NCBI GenBank assembly: GCA_013400155.1
Contig: VXBM01001674.1
Span: 1 to 64,000 of the forward strand
DNA from: Helopsaltes ochotensis
Taxonomy: Eukaryota > Chordata > Aves > Passeriformes > Locustellidae
DNA: 64,000 nucleotides
Direction of reading: 5' to 3'
The notes beneath the pieces are model-generated. The model was not told where the DNA came from and ran no database searches. It was given only the letters and a program-made list of their open reading frames with translations. Of the stretch, positions 47,764 to 61,070 are shown piece after piece. Every line of letters starts with the position of its first letter. Within the stretch, counting starts at the first letter, position 1. Both the position numbers and the translations under genes were made by a program.

Positions 47764-50700
47764 CTGAAAAAATTCAAGTAAGGAAAACACAATAAAGTAA
47801 TAAAAACATAAGGAAAATGGCATTAGCAATTTTTAACAGTGCTAAAAATCTTAATTACTTCCTACTTTTCAATGTAGCCACCACTATACCTGCTAGCTTA
47901 CATAGTTTAGGATCATCCTACAAGCTTAATATTTATAATTTAAAATTTCAAATACCATTTCTTCTAAAATGGTCTCAGAACACTTCAAATGCATTCAGTA
48001 GTGCAAGAAATTTAATTTTAATGGAAATGTCTTAAACCTAAAAAAACAAATTATGACATAACCCTGGCTTTCTTAGGATACCCTGTTTCAAATATATACC
48101 AATTTAGAAGTATCTGTGCATCTAAAAATAAAATTATAGTAATGATCCATATTTTCCTATTTTTCATGGGTCGTAGTTGTTGAAATTATATTCCAAATAG
48201 TTCAGTAAGAGATAACATCACAAAATCTAACTGTTCTGGTAGAAGAAAACATAGTAGACTGTTCCTTCTTTTAAACAGCCTAGGACTTAACAAACAGAGA
48301 GGATTTTTATGTGAATTAATGTCTCAGATTTTTTTGTATTTAAATCAAATTATATCTTTTGTGTTGCACTTTTCCTGGTCTGCTGGCAGCTAATCCTCAA
48401 AGAACAGCCTTGAGTTAATGGTATTGCTGATCTTTTCTATGTGTAGAAAATTCCTGACTACTTTTAAAAAGGGAAACAGCTGGGTCTTTATCTCTAAAAA
48501 AAAGTTAAATGAAATTGACAAAATTTAAAAAAAAATTTTAAAAAAGTTAAATTAAATTGATATTACATATTTAATAGTAAGTTATAAAGATGAGCTAATC
48601 AATGATTGGGGTATATTTGGAACCAGATTAATCTAAAAAAGTTTGGCTCTTGATGCCAGTGATGATTCAGAATACCTAAATCTGGAACAAATGATGCCTT
48701 AAGTTTTAGCTTTTATATTTCTCAGATTCTGTGCTGCCTAGGGGTGTGGTTCTGAGCCTCATATTAAGTGCTAGTAAGCTCTCTTCACAAAGTAGGCAGA
48801 CAAAACAAATCCTTTTCTTGCTGGAGACCAAGGACCAAGGTTACAAGTTTTCAGGCTCAAAACTACAAATAACAGTGGACTGGAGAGAAAACAAGAAGGA
48901 TGGGACTTTATAACCTGAAGTTATAATTGGAAAATTAAACTCCAATATGCAAATGGACCCAAACTTATAAAAGAGTGAGACCTTGTGACCGGTGGTCCAT
49001 TTTGTGACCATTTTGGGTCCATCTTGGGTGTGGCCTTGGCCAGGCTCTTGTACTGGCCAAGGTGTATCCTTAAAGGCCTTTTAATAAATATCTACTTTAT
49101 TCTCTTAGCTCTGTCTAGTCTCTGTTCCAGGTCAGCCTCGTCAAGGCATCACTTACGCTCTCTACAAAAACAGTGTGAAGAGAGGCTAAGGAGGGCAATT
49201 CAGCAAGCTGCCATTAGATATACAAATCTTTTACCAATAATTCAGTGTATCTGCATGGAATCAGAGAACTTCTTTCAACTATATAGCACAACATACAAAG
49301 AAAAGCAGAGTCTCTGATTATTCAAGCAGGTTTTGAAAAAAATCTTTTGGATAGGAATTTATTGAAGAGTGAAGAAGGGAGGCGGACAAAGAAAAAGCTG
49401 AGCTACAAAAAACACCTACAGGTGAGGGATCTGGATTTGAAAGCCTTCCAAACATCTTCCCTCTCCTCAGGCTTATTAGGAAATACTGAGACAAAAAATG
49501 TGATCAGCAATGAGGTACCATATAGTCAGTGTTTTATATATATGGATCTAATTAGAGCATACTTAAAGGTAAATTTTGACAGACAAATTTCTATGTCCCA
49601 CTTTTGCTTTACTCTGTATGCACTACCTTAAATATCACAAATTTCCAGCTGAGTTCAGGAATGTCCAGGCTGCAATGTACACCTGTCTACTTGTCAGAGT
49701 TTAAGGCTTGTCATTGATTCTGCCTCCTTTCCACAAAAAGATACATCCTTACATGTTGTATTTTAAATGTAATTGAGTAGCACAACAAAAGTTTTTGTGA
49801 TAAGATCTTTTTAATTGTTTTGACTCTAAGAGTAGTACAGCAATTAAACAGATCATTTAAAGCAATGAGGTGTATTCTAGTGGACCTATTTTTTTTTTAT
49901 TGATTGCATTTTCAGCAAAGTACATGGCCCTTCTCTGAAGACACAGCTAAGTCCTCAAAAAAACCTGAAAGCAGCAGTTATTTAAAAGAGTTATTTGTGT
50001 TGCTGAATTACCTTTCCCTTCTCTCCTCAAAGTCTCATGGCATGATATTTTGTATTTAATCTTTTTCTTGTTACCTAGTTCTACTTCAGGGTTGAATCTT
50101 TCACTGATGAAGTCAATAGAAGGTTTCCCCTTCCCCTTCAATAAGAACATGATTATATTCAACATAAAGGAAATTAGCTCAATACTTTATATGCTTAGAT
50201 CTAAAGTTAATTATGAAATCCTAACATTTTAAAAATTTTTTAAAAAGCCAAATAATAATGTGTTCATAATCAAGTATTTATCTTTATTTTTAAAGCAATT
50301 TTGGTTTTGCTTGTTATTTTTCCTTTACTTTAAAATCAACTTCACAATTTGATATAGAAATGATAACACCATCATTTGAAAAAAGCATTTGTTGCTAAGA
50401 AATAGGAAGGTGATAATCAAAAATAACAGAGTAATTTTAGAGTACTCTGCACAGTATTTCTGTGTTGTAAGAAAAAATGTAAGTCAGCAGTGAAGGTGGT
50501 GGAGTAAAGGGAAAGTGTGAATCAAAGACCTGAGGTATAAATATGGTGTTTTATATGTAGACAGAGTAGCTACAGTGGACCTGAACTTCCAGGAAAAGAG
50601 GTGATAGTATCCTCACTGCAGTGTGTATGATTCTAAGGAAAACTGAGAGGACATATGTTTCAAAGTCATTTGAAATTTTGTCAGATGGGAGAAAACATGA

Positions 50701-51740
50701 AAAAAAGACATGAAATAGCATTTTGGATTGGCCAAGCATGAGAGGATTAATAAACATTTTGCTCTGAACACAGAGCAATAAACTACCCAGGGTTTTCATC
50801 TTCTCATTTAATTTGAAAATGTTTTTTATCTTAATTCGGTAAATATATGTTAAGTGACAATGTAAATTTAATGAAAAGGAAGGGTGAGAAAGAGGAAGAT
50901 TTCATGACTTCTTTCTATTTTGGTGCATCCTAAATAGATTTGTTGCATCAAGGCAAGAAAAAAAAGGTGTTTCAATCTAAAACTTTTTTGAGGTACTTCA
51001 CTGTGAACTTTTAGCATTTCCTTTCGGGAAACCCAATCCAACTTTGAAAGAAGTCAATGAAAATGATTGTTACTGGTTTCAGTGGGAATGTGGTCAGAGT
51101 CAGAATGAATGTGTCTCAGAGGCTAGCTGATTACAGGAAAAAAAAACAATAAAGCAACATCAACAGCTTCCTTTATTTTTGTGTCCTGAAATAAACCACA
51201 TCCTGTGAGAAAAAAAAATAAATAAGTAAATAAAAATAGCAAAGACAAAGCACAATTCAACTGCATCAGTGTACAGCATGTGCACTGGGGAAACAGTGGA
51301 AATGAAAGGAAGGATATGTGAGATTTTTTTTCATGAATTTCAAATAAGTGAATATACAAAATATGTAGGAGGGAAAAGAGTACATGCATGTTTTTAAATT
51401 CCATTTTCTCAACCTAAGAAAGAATAGAGGGGAAAAAATAGATGGCTTCAAGTAACATTTATATTATTTCACACATATTTAGGAATAAACTTTACACCTA
51501 TGTCACGGAGGAACTGCAGTCATCTATATGCTAATTTAGATTTTAAAAAGAAAAAACAATCAAAGTAAATTCTAAAGAAGAAAATAAAGAAGCACACTGA
51601 TGTGAGCTTCTGCAAATAAGAGACTAAAAATCATGTTGAAATAACAGCAATAATAATAACAATAATCATTCTTATTATAACAAAAATTGAAAAGTTTATG
51701 TTCATGCATCAGGGTCAGGCTTTGAAAAAACAAAAAATAC
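47764..51740 (-). other. NLGN4: NLGN4 intron, 3,977 bp
   Basis: This is the intron between the cassette exon and the 153-bp exon. It contains an antisense ERV LTR at 48730-49152 and a local duplication of AAAAGTTAAAT-containing sequence near 48497-48567. The remainder is AT-rich with nothing recognised. Confidence 0.85.
48730..49152 (+). mobile_element. Solo ERV LTR, ERVL-like
   Basis: The region has the layout of a retroviral LTR. TGTGCTGCC marks a possible start and GTGTGGTTCTGAGCCTCAT follows. The octamer ATGCAAAT lies just before the TATA box TATAAAA (48966-48972). GGTCCATTTTGTGACCATTT and GGCCAAGGTGTATCC come next, then the poly(A) signal AATAAA (49083-49088) and a CTCTGTCTAGTCTCTGTTCC block. 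Recognition of an avian ERVL-type LTR is from memory. Both ends are approximate and no target duplication was found. It is antisense to NLGN4 in the intron next to the cassette exon. Confidence 0.72.
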
Positions 51741-51800
51741 CTTCATCTTCACCACGATCATTACTGGTTATATCATCTGCGCTTTTCTTTGTGTTGGCTC
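51741..51800 (-). CDS. NLGN4: NLGN4 cassette exon, 60 bp (splice site A)
   Basis: The minus strand encodes GANTKKSADDITSNDRGEDE, the insert found in the longer NLGN4 isoform at splice site A. This surface loop in neuroligins can change partner binding. The acceptor is CAG at 51801-51803 on the plus strand, preceded in transcription by a long pyrimidine tract. The donor GTATTT (51735-51740) matches the consensus poorly after GT, as expected for an optional exon. The 60 bp are a multiple of three and the last base starts the Asp codon of the next exon, so inclusion or skipping keeps the frame. The insert is rich in Asp and Glu. One N-to-S difference from the human insert as I recall it. Confidence 0.95.
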
Positions 51801-52617
51801 CTGGGATCATATTGAGGAGGAGAATAAAGGGAAAAAAGAGAATTCAAAACCAGCAGGTTCTCAAAAATAAAAAAATCACCAGTACAAAAAATGTAACAAA
51901 AATGTCAAAATCTGTTACATTTGAAATTGAAAAACAAAAAAGATGCAAACTGCACATAAACATAAAATGCAAGAAGAACAAATTGAAAATATTTAAAAAA
52001 TGTATCATATTCTGTGACAATGCAGTACTTTAGTTAAAAGTGATTGCTGTAAAAAAAACAAATTAATGTGCTATTAAAAAAGAATAATATAAACAAAAAT
52101 ATGTTAAAAATCACCAATTTTTTTTTTACATAAGAAGTGCGAATTTTTTTATTCTGTTCTGTAACCTTGAGGAAATAATACCTTCATTTGCTTTCTTCAA
52201 TGACTTAACATTTTTTTCATCATCATTCGAATTTTTTAAGAAATGGCCACCATCTGAATTCTGGATGGAACTAATGCAAATAAAAATACCATTTGAGTTT
52301 TACACAACTTGACTGGACCAAGACAAATCATAAAGACCTCCTTCTAATTTAATCTCGCTTCCCATATGAGCAAAAGGATATTTAAAACAAGACTGCAAAC
52401 AAAAGTGAAACAGAGTTCATTCGATCTCAGACATGAAATTGGCCCCAAACCAGCCTTGGTTCAAAATATACCACACTTCATGCTCTTTAGAAAAACCTAG
52501 AAATTGACTGAAAACATTTACTTACCATGATAAAGAACTTGTAATTTCTTTATTAGAAGATTTAGTAAATAATATCTTTTAACTTATATTCAATATGCTT
52601 TCTTAGAATACTTTTGA

Positions 52618-52663
52618 GATGTACACATGCACACACGCACAGAGGCACGCACACACATAAACA
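52618..52663. repeat. Imperfect CA microsatellite
   Basis: CA dinucleotides with several CACG interruptions. The open frame at 52627 is a shadow. Confidence 0.65.
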
Positions 52664-54537
52664 TTTATGCTCATACATGTTGCAGACTGTGCTTATGGGA
52701 GCAAGGGGAAATAAGCATGGTTTTCACCATCCCCATCCTTGGGCGATACTTCTGGTTTTTTACTAGAAAAGTGAAAATAGACCAAGCTATCCTTGCACCT
52801 AGCATTCTATTATACTGTGCTTAATCTTGTAGCAAGTAGCTCTCTGCAATGTAAACAGTTAATTGATTAGGAGTGAAACACAGATAGAAAACTCAGTTTA
52901 TAATTTAGCTTAGAAATTAACATAGCTACTAAAGAAATAAAATGGTGTAAGCATGCTAATCATTATTTTCTTGACTTTATTTAGAAGTGCTTTTGCAAGA
53001 CATGGTGAAAAAAAAGTACACTTTAACTTATTCATGTGTGAAGCCTAAATTTGTGACAGACGCATCATATTAAAATAAATATTACTTACTTCTTTTATTT
53101 ACCTATTTAAATTCCACTTTTTAAATATATTTATATCCCTCAAAATCAAAAGTCTCAAATCTTGGTCCATGATTGTAAGATAGAATGTCTTTATTATTGC
53201 TAAAGTATTTATGATTTTTTAATATCTACAGTTTTGGGATCAGTGAACTAGTTTATTTGTTTTCCAGATACACATTTTCTACAGGCATTTTTCTGGAAGC
53301 ACTGCCACTATGCAGGCAGTGATGATAATTAATGAGCGAAAATCTGAAAAGCAGTGACTGGTACTCTATCTCCACAAAAACTCTTCATCTTCAAAGCTGT
53401 TGAAAAAAAGATATTGTTTATGGAGTACACCAGTGGATTCAATATATATATATCCAGTACATAATTAACTAGATAAAATATCTCTGTCAATGAAATATAT
53501 ATGTTCTCTAATCGCTAATTTCTTTCAGAAGTAGTAGATACAGGCTCATAATCTCAGTCCCCATCTGCGTTTTGTACCTTTATTCAATATTGTTCCAAAT
53601 TACTTGCAGCCCAACTAAGGTTGAATACTTTCTCATGTGATATGCAAATAAAGTTCATTTTGTATTTAAATAAATTAAGTAATCAACCTTGCCCTTAAAT
53701 TATTTTTGACTCATGTAAAATATTTATGAGAAATAGTTATTTATTGGCAATGAATACATATAGACACAGTTTGAATGCACATAACAAATTTCAATACTAG
53801 TTTCCAAAGGGAGGTAGTCTTTTAATTGTTTGATAAAAAATATGAACATCATATGACCACATATTTTTATACCTATGAATTAAAAATTTTAAAATCAGTG
53901 TATTCAGTACCTGCAGACAAAAACTGTGTGTACAATTATTAGGATTGTAATCCCTATTTCAAATATTTTTGAGTGAAAGAAGTAGCTGTGCCCCAAAAGA
54001 TTTTAGTTTGGCTACTATCTCACCCCAAAATCTTCAATACACATATAAATAACATATTGTAAGGATTTGCTCTTTAATGTGCTTCCCAATATGACTCTGG
54101 CTCAGTGTACTTCTGAAAAAAAACAACACAAGTGTAATGAGAATTTAGAAAATGTTCTCACACCATGCTATTAGATGTATCACCTAACAAATTATGTGAT
54201 GTAAGGTTATCTGCAATATTTGAAGCGTCCTTTATTCCTTTTTTATGCTCTTCAAAGATGTAAAATATTATGTTGTAATCCATTTTGAGAAGAAATTACT
54301 ATAACTTAGTTACAAAAGTGTATTCCAGTTTCCAATAGGCAAATGATTGTTTCACAACATGTAGGAGAAACAGCATTACACTCACATTGTAAATAAATAC
54401 ACACTAAGTTATTGGGTTTGAGATGATTTTATATACATTTTGAAATCTGGTAAAATGGATTACATCAATGAGTTCTCAAACCAGGTTTCTGTGTTCCTAT
54501 CAAATTGAATTTTTTTTTAATACCATGAATACCAGCC

Positions 54538-55082
54538 ATAAAATCATGTAATCATTAAAGCTGTGATCATCATGTGATCAAGTCCAACTTTGGCCCTAAG
54601 TGTCATATCTATGTCTTTTAAATACCTCCAGGGATAGCGACTCAATGACTTCTCTGGACAGACTATTCCAATGCCTGACCAACCTTTCCATGAAGAAGTT
54701 TTTCCCCAATATCCAGTTAAAACCCCTGCTGGTGAAACTTGAGGCCATTTCCTCTCACTCTATGCCTTGTTACTTGGAAAAAGAGACCAACCCCTATGTG
54801 GCTACAAACTCCTTTCAGGTAGTTGTAGAGAGTGATAAAATGTCCCCACAGCTATTCTGCAAGTCAAACAACCCCAGCTCCCTCAGTTTCTCCTCAGACT
54901 TGTGGCCAGATCCTTCACCACCTCTGCTGTCCCTCCACAACAGAGCACTCCAGTGCCTCAGTATTCTCCTTGCAGTGAGGAACCCAGAAATGAGCACAGG
55001 ATTTGAGGTGCAGCCTCACCAGTGCCAAGTGCAGGGGGGCCATCACTGCCCTGGTCCTCCTGGGCACACTATTGCTGATACG
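54538..55082 (-). mobile_element. CR1 LINE 3' fragment
   Basis: The plus strand carries reversed CR1 3' sequence: ATCATGTGATCAAGTCCAAC, CAATGCCTGACCAACCTTTC, CATGAAGAAGTTTTTCCCCA, GAGGCCATTTCCTCTCACTC, CAGCTCCCTCAGTTTCTCCT and GCCATCACTGCCCTGGTCCT. The 3' end is near 54538 and the 5' truncation near 55082. A 180-codon open frame on the plus strand (54600-55142) and two on the minus strand are shadows of this repeat. The element is in the same direction as NLGN4. Confidence 0.93.
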
Positions 55083-58000
55083 AGCCATGTGAGTAATGGT
55101 GTTAGCGTGAAAAAGTCTGAGGAGAACAGACGTTATTGTTGAAATTCTTTCAGTAGCTCTGAAACCACCTAAAATACTCAGGAGCATTGCTTAGAAAAAT
55201 TATTTGAATCTTTCAAAAATATAAGCTTCCAGAAATATACTATCTCATGGGTAGAGCAAAAATTTGAATTTTCCAACCATATTGTGTTTTTCTATTAAAA
55301 ATGTCAATTCATTTGTCCTTAAACTTCTGAAAAAAGATGGTAATCCCTGTCAGAAGATAAAAAAAGTCACTATGCCTGTAAGGTTAGTTTAAGGTTGCAT
55401 TAATCTAGGAGACTGAATGGAATTACGACTCAGAAACTCCCATTGCTCAAAAAAATTACCTGCCTGCAACATCTGATTGTCCCACGGGTCAACACTTCCC
55501 TCTGCTTTGGGGCTTCTTGTGTGAGTGTTTCACAGTTGGGTCAATTTTTTCCCCATATTCTCCTTATCCCAAATCGCTGCAATTTTAATCTTCAGTTCCC
55601 ATGCACCAAGTAAACACTATCACTGTATTATAGGATTTGGCCCTCCTGCAGGCCAAGAATGTTTACTCATTCATCCCACGTGACACATGGATGGCAAATT
55701 TCAACAGCAACCCAGGATCCAGCAGTAGCAGAAATGATCTAATGCATTAAAGACTGAATTCCCTGAGTATCTCTACTGACTAACCTGGTGTTTGACCAGA
55801 GTTCTTGGTTTGTAAAGTTTGTGTTTCACTTTTCATGATACTGAAAAGTAACGGAGAAAAATGCATCAAAATGTAAATAGGATGGATTTTTTTTTCTAAG
55901 CAGTCAAGGCTAAGAACCATTTAATTACATATCTTAAATGTGCTGTAGGTAGCATAGCTCTACTGAAGAATACATTCGTATAAAGGTTCCCGTTTTAGAA
56001 AAATATCTTACTGTTAATGACAATTACTAGAAAAATATGTGATTTTGTAATGCATGTATTAAAGGCCAAGTGAACTCCTTCCATTTGTCTGACAATTCCA
56101 TTCACTGCTGAGTGAAAAGTGCAAAGTGCATTGTATTACCGAACTTTGTCAAACCTCTTTTGTGAAGGATTTTTTTCTGCCACAAACTGCTTCTTTTTTC
56201 ATACATACATATATATGCTGTTTTGAAAACAGTTCCAGCCAATATGGTCATAACAAAGAAGGGTTTCATGTGGGCTACTTTTTTCCTTCTCTAAGAAGCC
56301 CTGCAAGCTATGCAGTTGTAAACATTTAGTCAGCAAACATCTCTAAAAGCTTTTGATTTCGAAACAATGATCAAGGTGCTAATAAACTATTAAAAAGTAT
56401 TTGATTTCATTTACCTATGGACATACAGTCACCTTGTATTTCCAGATTTGTTCTCAATGCCATGCACAAATCTACCACAAATGAAGAAGTCACCATGCTG
56501 TAAGTGTGTCCTCTGGCTCACATTTCCTTTGCATAATGAATAAAAATCTCATTCAGAAACAGATTTTCTGGTTTTGTAAGTTGTCCCAGTCGTTTGACAA
56601 TTTATGCTACATCTTTCTCCATTCAGATAATATGAATCACATATATGCAATATAGGCAGGTCCCATGCATGCAGTTTACCAGGCTTGCATATTAGATATT
56701 CACTCTGAAGCCTCTAATGGCAGCAAAAAATCATCCACAACTGCTTAAGCTGATGCCATTTCTTTGCATTTTATATGCAATTGCTCCATCTGTCACATAG
56801 TATACCTTTTGACCCCATTTAAATTTGGAAAAGGGCTCAGTTTTCAGAAATCACACAGCATATTATTAGTTGTATGACCTCCCAGTCTCACATAGCACAT
56901 GCTTAACCTTCTGGAAATTTCTAGCTCAAGCCAGAATAATAAAGGATTTAATAGTCATTCTCTCAGTGATATGTCTTATTTATATAGCCATTTTAATAGA
57001 ACTCTAAAGCTCTTGTTTTCCCATCTCATGAAAATTATTTTAATTTTACAATCAGATCAAGTCAACAGTTCATTATAGTCTCAAAAGTGCATTAGAAAAG
57101 CAAAATTTCCTTTCAGCATTTCTCCTAAGACTGGTGGGATAACTCAGCTTTGAGTCTCACCTAGTATGCAAGACTTGAGTCATTTCATGTTCAAAAAAAG
57201 GGTTCATCAGTGGGGCAGTTTGGCTGTCATAACTCTCTACCTAGCTCATTCCTACGGCCAAGTCTCTACAGCTACCTTTATAGTTGTAATAATTTCTAAT
57301 TTTGCAGCTGAAGAAAGATCAAATGAGACATTTGACACTTCAAACAGAGTGGAGGAAAATGATTGTTTAGAATTTCAGCTTGTTAAAGTGACATAGAAGT
57401 TGACTGTGGATCCCTTATGTTAGGAAAGATCACAAAGGCAGGCAATATATCAATATACCTGTTGTTTGGATGTCTGTTCATTTAATCAAACAAACAAAAA
57501 AATATATTCATATTTCCTAGATTTAAAAAAACTATTACTCTTAACCCTTGCTGAACAATGGCAACATGTGTGTGCAACTGTGTGTGGGTGTACTCATGTA
57601 AGCAAATATGTACACATAAATGAACATGAGAAAGCTCTGTACAGCTAATCAGCTTCCAGAAAGAAATCAGTCTTATTTTCTGGCACTCACTTCCCATAAT
57701 CATGTTAAAATTAAGTTAAAATACAATGTACATAACTCCAGCAAACAGCCATATTTACTGATTTCAATGCAGTCTTCAGCCATAAATTAGACACCTTCTA
57801 TTCTCTTTCCTTAATAATATGAAGACTTAGATTCTAGGTAGTTTTCAATGTGAAACTCAATGAAGGCTCTGAAATTTTGCTTAATTTTGCCTGAATGAAA
57901 TGTGCTTAGTTTTGTTTTGATTCCCATATTATCAGTAAATAGCAGAAAACACACGATTAAAGTAGCCATTATTCTAACGCCATTAATAACAACAAAACAA

Positions 58001-60032
58001 AAACTTGTTTGCAAGTTCTGGCTCTGTAAAGCAGCAACATTTAACTAAGGAACATGCAACATAATTGAATTCTTAATGTTCTTAATCACACCAGATACAA
58101 CATACAAACAATTATTGGAATCCCAGAGAATTGGAATCCCATTGATGTTGTATATCCAGGAAATGTTCCTTTTCAAGAAAAGAGAATTAAAGGACAATTT
58201 GGTGTGATATCCATAATTAGACGGACTGTAAAGAAGATCAGCTGAAATCCCTACAGTTTTGTGTTCCATGCATTAATGAGGACTAAATCAAATAGAAAAT
58301 GCTGCTTCACAAAGTTTTTCAAAGAGTTTCAGAAAAACAATAATAAAAATCTATTAAAAAAATCTGAGGTTTAAAAAGAGGTTGCATTAAAGATATGGGA
58401 TTGCTATATTACCTCAACTCTGTACTCTATATTGCCTATAAGTTTCAGCTACATGATTACACAAACCATTTTATTCCCCCGAAAAAAAAAATTTGCTTAC
58501 ATCTTTTTGGGCATTACCTGTTCCATGTACAAGGAAAGTGGGATGTTATTGTACAGTATGCTGAATACTGTTCTTAGCAAATAGAGAAAAAATGACTAGT
58601 CCATGCTCTAAATTATGTGCTTCCCACAAGATGTTTTCCTGGACAACATTAAGGGCATTAAATCAGTTTCCCATACTTTAAATGAGGTTTTATTTTTCAA
58701 CAAGTTAATACAGGGCAATGGAGTATATGAATTGTCACACAGAGTGACTCCAGGGTCCCATATAGTTCTATGAAACTTTTCAGAAGTAGGGATGTTGTGA
58801 ATACAAGTATTTATCATGATTTAATAATAGGGATTAGATCTGTGATTGATATGGGAGTTCCTTTCCTTATAAGTTTATTCCACACCGGTATGCTGATATG
58901 GGTTCAACTCAATGAAAATCTTGTAATATCCCACAGATTCTGAGGTAGAGAAGATCTTTAGACTGTCTCTATAGATGATATGTATTTTGATCACTAGTTA
59001 GAACCAAAAAGAGCTTACAAAAAATAGCAGCAACAGTTATTATTCAGGTGAGATGTTACATGAGGTTTAGGCAGATCTACATGATGATTACAGTATACAC
59101 TGTAAAGCAAATAACTGATAATAGATCTTTTTCCATGTAAGATACAAAAGAAAAAAACCTTTTAAGTTATGTAAATCAGGTTTCTTTCCCTTTTTTCAAA
59201 GGTTTCACCCTATTTCAAAGTTTCCCTATGTACTTCATTTTTGGAAAGTGAGCAATGTATTTTAAGAAGATTGCTAAAAATAGGTCTATGATGAAGACAA
59301 ACACTGACACTTATACTGTACACATTATGGCTACTGAAATAAACACCTAAATGTTATTTCTTTTTCTGAACATGTCTGCATTTACTTAGATTTTATTTAT
59401 TCATCTGGGAAAAAAATTATAAAAAGAATAAATTTTATATTTCATCCTCCTAAAATTGCTTTGAATACCAAGAATAACAATTTTAAAGCTATTGAATTAA
59501 CATTGACCATATTGTTTTCATTCATATTAGTGTTAGTAAAATTATTATTTTAGAGGAGTCATAACTAAAATAGAAATGAGGTAGCCACATAAATTCACTA
59601 ATAGTGTTTATAAGGCTTTTTGTCATGCAAGTTACACCATAACTAGAACTTACCATCTTCATCTTCTAAATATAGTACACTGCTTTGACAAAACAATCCA
59701 TAATGCCTCAAAATAAAGAGGGCATTGTGAAGCCTATCCTTTTAGTGAGCTCCAACAGATAAAAGGAGTGTTTCTTGCACTTCCAGTGTAACTGAATCTG
59801 CTTTTTTTATAATGGAAAACTGGATTAAGCCTGCAATGCTTACTGATTCAATAATGACAGACTAATTAAAACCATAGAACTATCATATAGTTAAATTAAT
59901 TAAGAAAGAAGCACATATTTTTCTGTGCAAGCATCAGCTGAAACACTGTCAGTATGAAAGCAGTGACCTCAAATAGCTGACATTTCTCTGCTGAAGTGAT
60001 GCACTTGTGAAAGTGTGAATGTAGTAAAGCTG

Positions 60033-60229
60033 TGTCCTAGTTTCAGCTGGGGCAGAATTAATTTTCTTCGTAGTAACTTGCACAGTGTGGTATTTTGAAT
60101 TTAGTATAAGAATTAATAAAACACTGATGTTTTAGTTGTTACTGAGTAATTCTTGCCCTAAGTCAAGGATTTCTCAGTTTCCCATGCTCTGCTGGTGCAC
60201 AAGAAGCCAAAGGAGCATGGTCATATAGT
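60033..60229 (+). mobile_element. Avian ERV LTR fragment, 5' end
   Basis: It begins TGTCCTAGTTTCAGCTGGGG and continues AGAATTAATTTTCTTCGTAG, AACACTGATGTTTTAGTTGT and TAAGTCAAGGATTTCTCAG, ending near GCACAAGAAGCCAAAGGAGC. This is the start of an abundant avian LTR, the same broad family as the copy at 35019-35679, where the start is damaged. The TATA box, R and U5 are missing. It is antisense to NLGN4. Confidence 0.78.
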
Positions 60230-60989
60230 GGTAGGATCTATAAATGCCACTGCAAAGTTTTTTCAGAGTATATTAATACTGCACTGTCAAGTCAGTGAGT
60301 GTAAGACAAAAATTGAGTGCAATTAGCTGCAGAGTGGAAAAAAAGCTGTTGGCATGATAAGTATACTACAATTAAGTTGTCAATAATTACAAGAGAATTC
60401 AACACTTATTAATAGTCAAAATTCCCAAGCCTAGATGCAACTACATTCTAGTTAATGTAGACAAATAGAATTTGCAGAAAGATTTCAGTAACGTTGACTT
60501 AATACCACCTATAACTAAAGGGTGATTACTTTCAAATACACTTAAGAGAAGTACCTATGTGCCATCTAAAATGACTGTGAATGAACCCTCTCTGCAGACA
60601 ACTGAACAGTGCGAGCACACGCTCTACGTTTAGCAAGTGCTGGTGAAGCTGCTTGTGCAAACTCTCCCTTTGGATATTTGTAGGCACCACTGGAAGCTGT
60701 GAACTGAATAATCAACTCTAAAGAATACATCTAAATATTTGATGCAGCTATTCAATTCTTCATTTTGAAGACTAGTTCGATTTTTGGTTGCCTTCGGAGA
60801 ATTCAGGAAGTAATTTTGTTTGTTATGTTAGTGTATCCTGTGAAACTATAATTTTATTACATTGTGATAGATAATAGTTTGGCACCATATTTTGATGTTT
60901 ACTGGATCTTTGACTCCATAGTTTTTATTTGGAAATCCTGGGAGTGTTAGTTACAGGTAAATAGAAGGTCTATATGAGGCATCCAATGG

Positions 60990-61070
60990 AGATAAAAACT
61001 TTTGGGTTTGGTTTTGGTTTTTGGTTTTGGTTTTGCTTTTTGGTTTTGCTTAGTTGGTTTTGTTTTAGCA
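60990..61070. repeat. TTTTGG-type T/G tract
   Basis: About 80 bases of T and G built of TTTTGG and TTTGG units with a few TTTTGC variants. It has a looser unit than a microsatellite and is the same composition class as the tracts at 35390 and 46500. Confidence 0.8.

Noticed and set aside
54600..55142. 180-codon open frame on the plus strand, the longest in the window
   Set aside because: It lies in the reverse strand of a CR1 3' fragment whose landmark sequences are clear. No start context, exon boundary or known protein family supports it.
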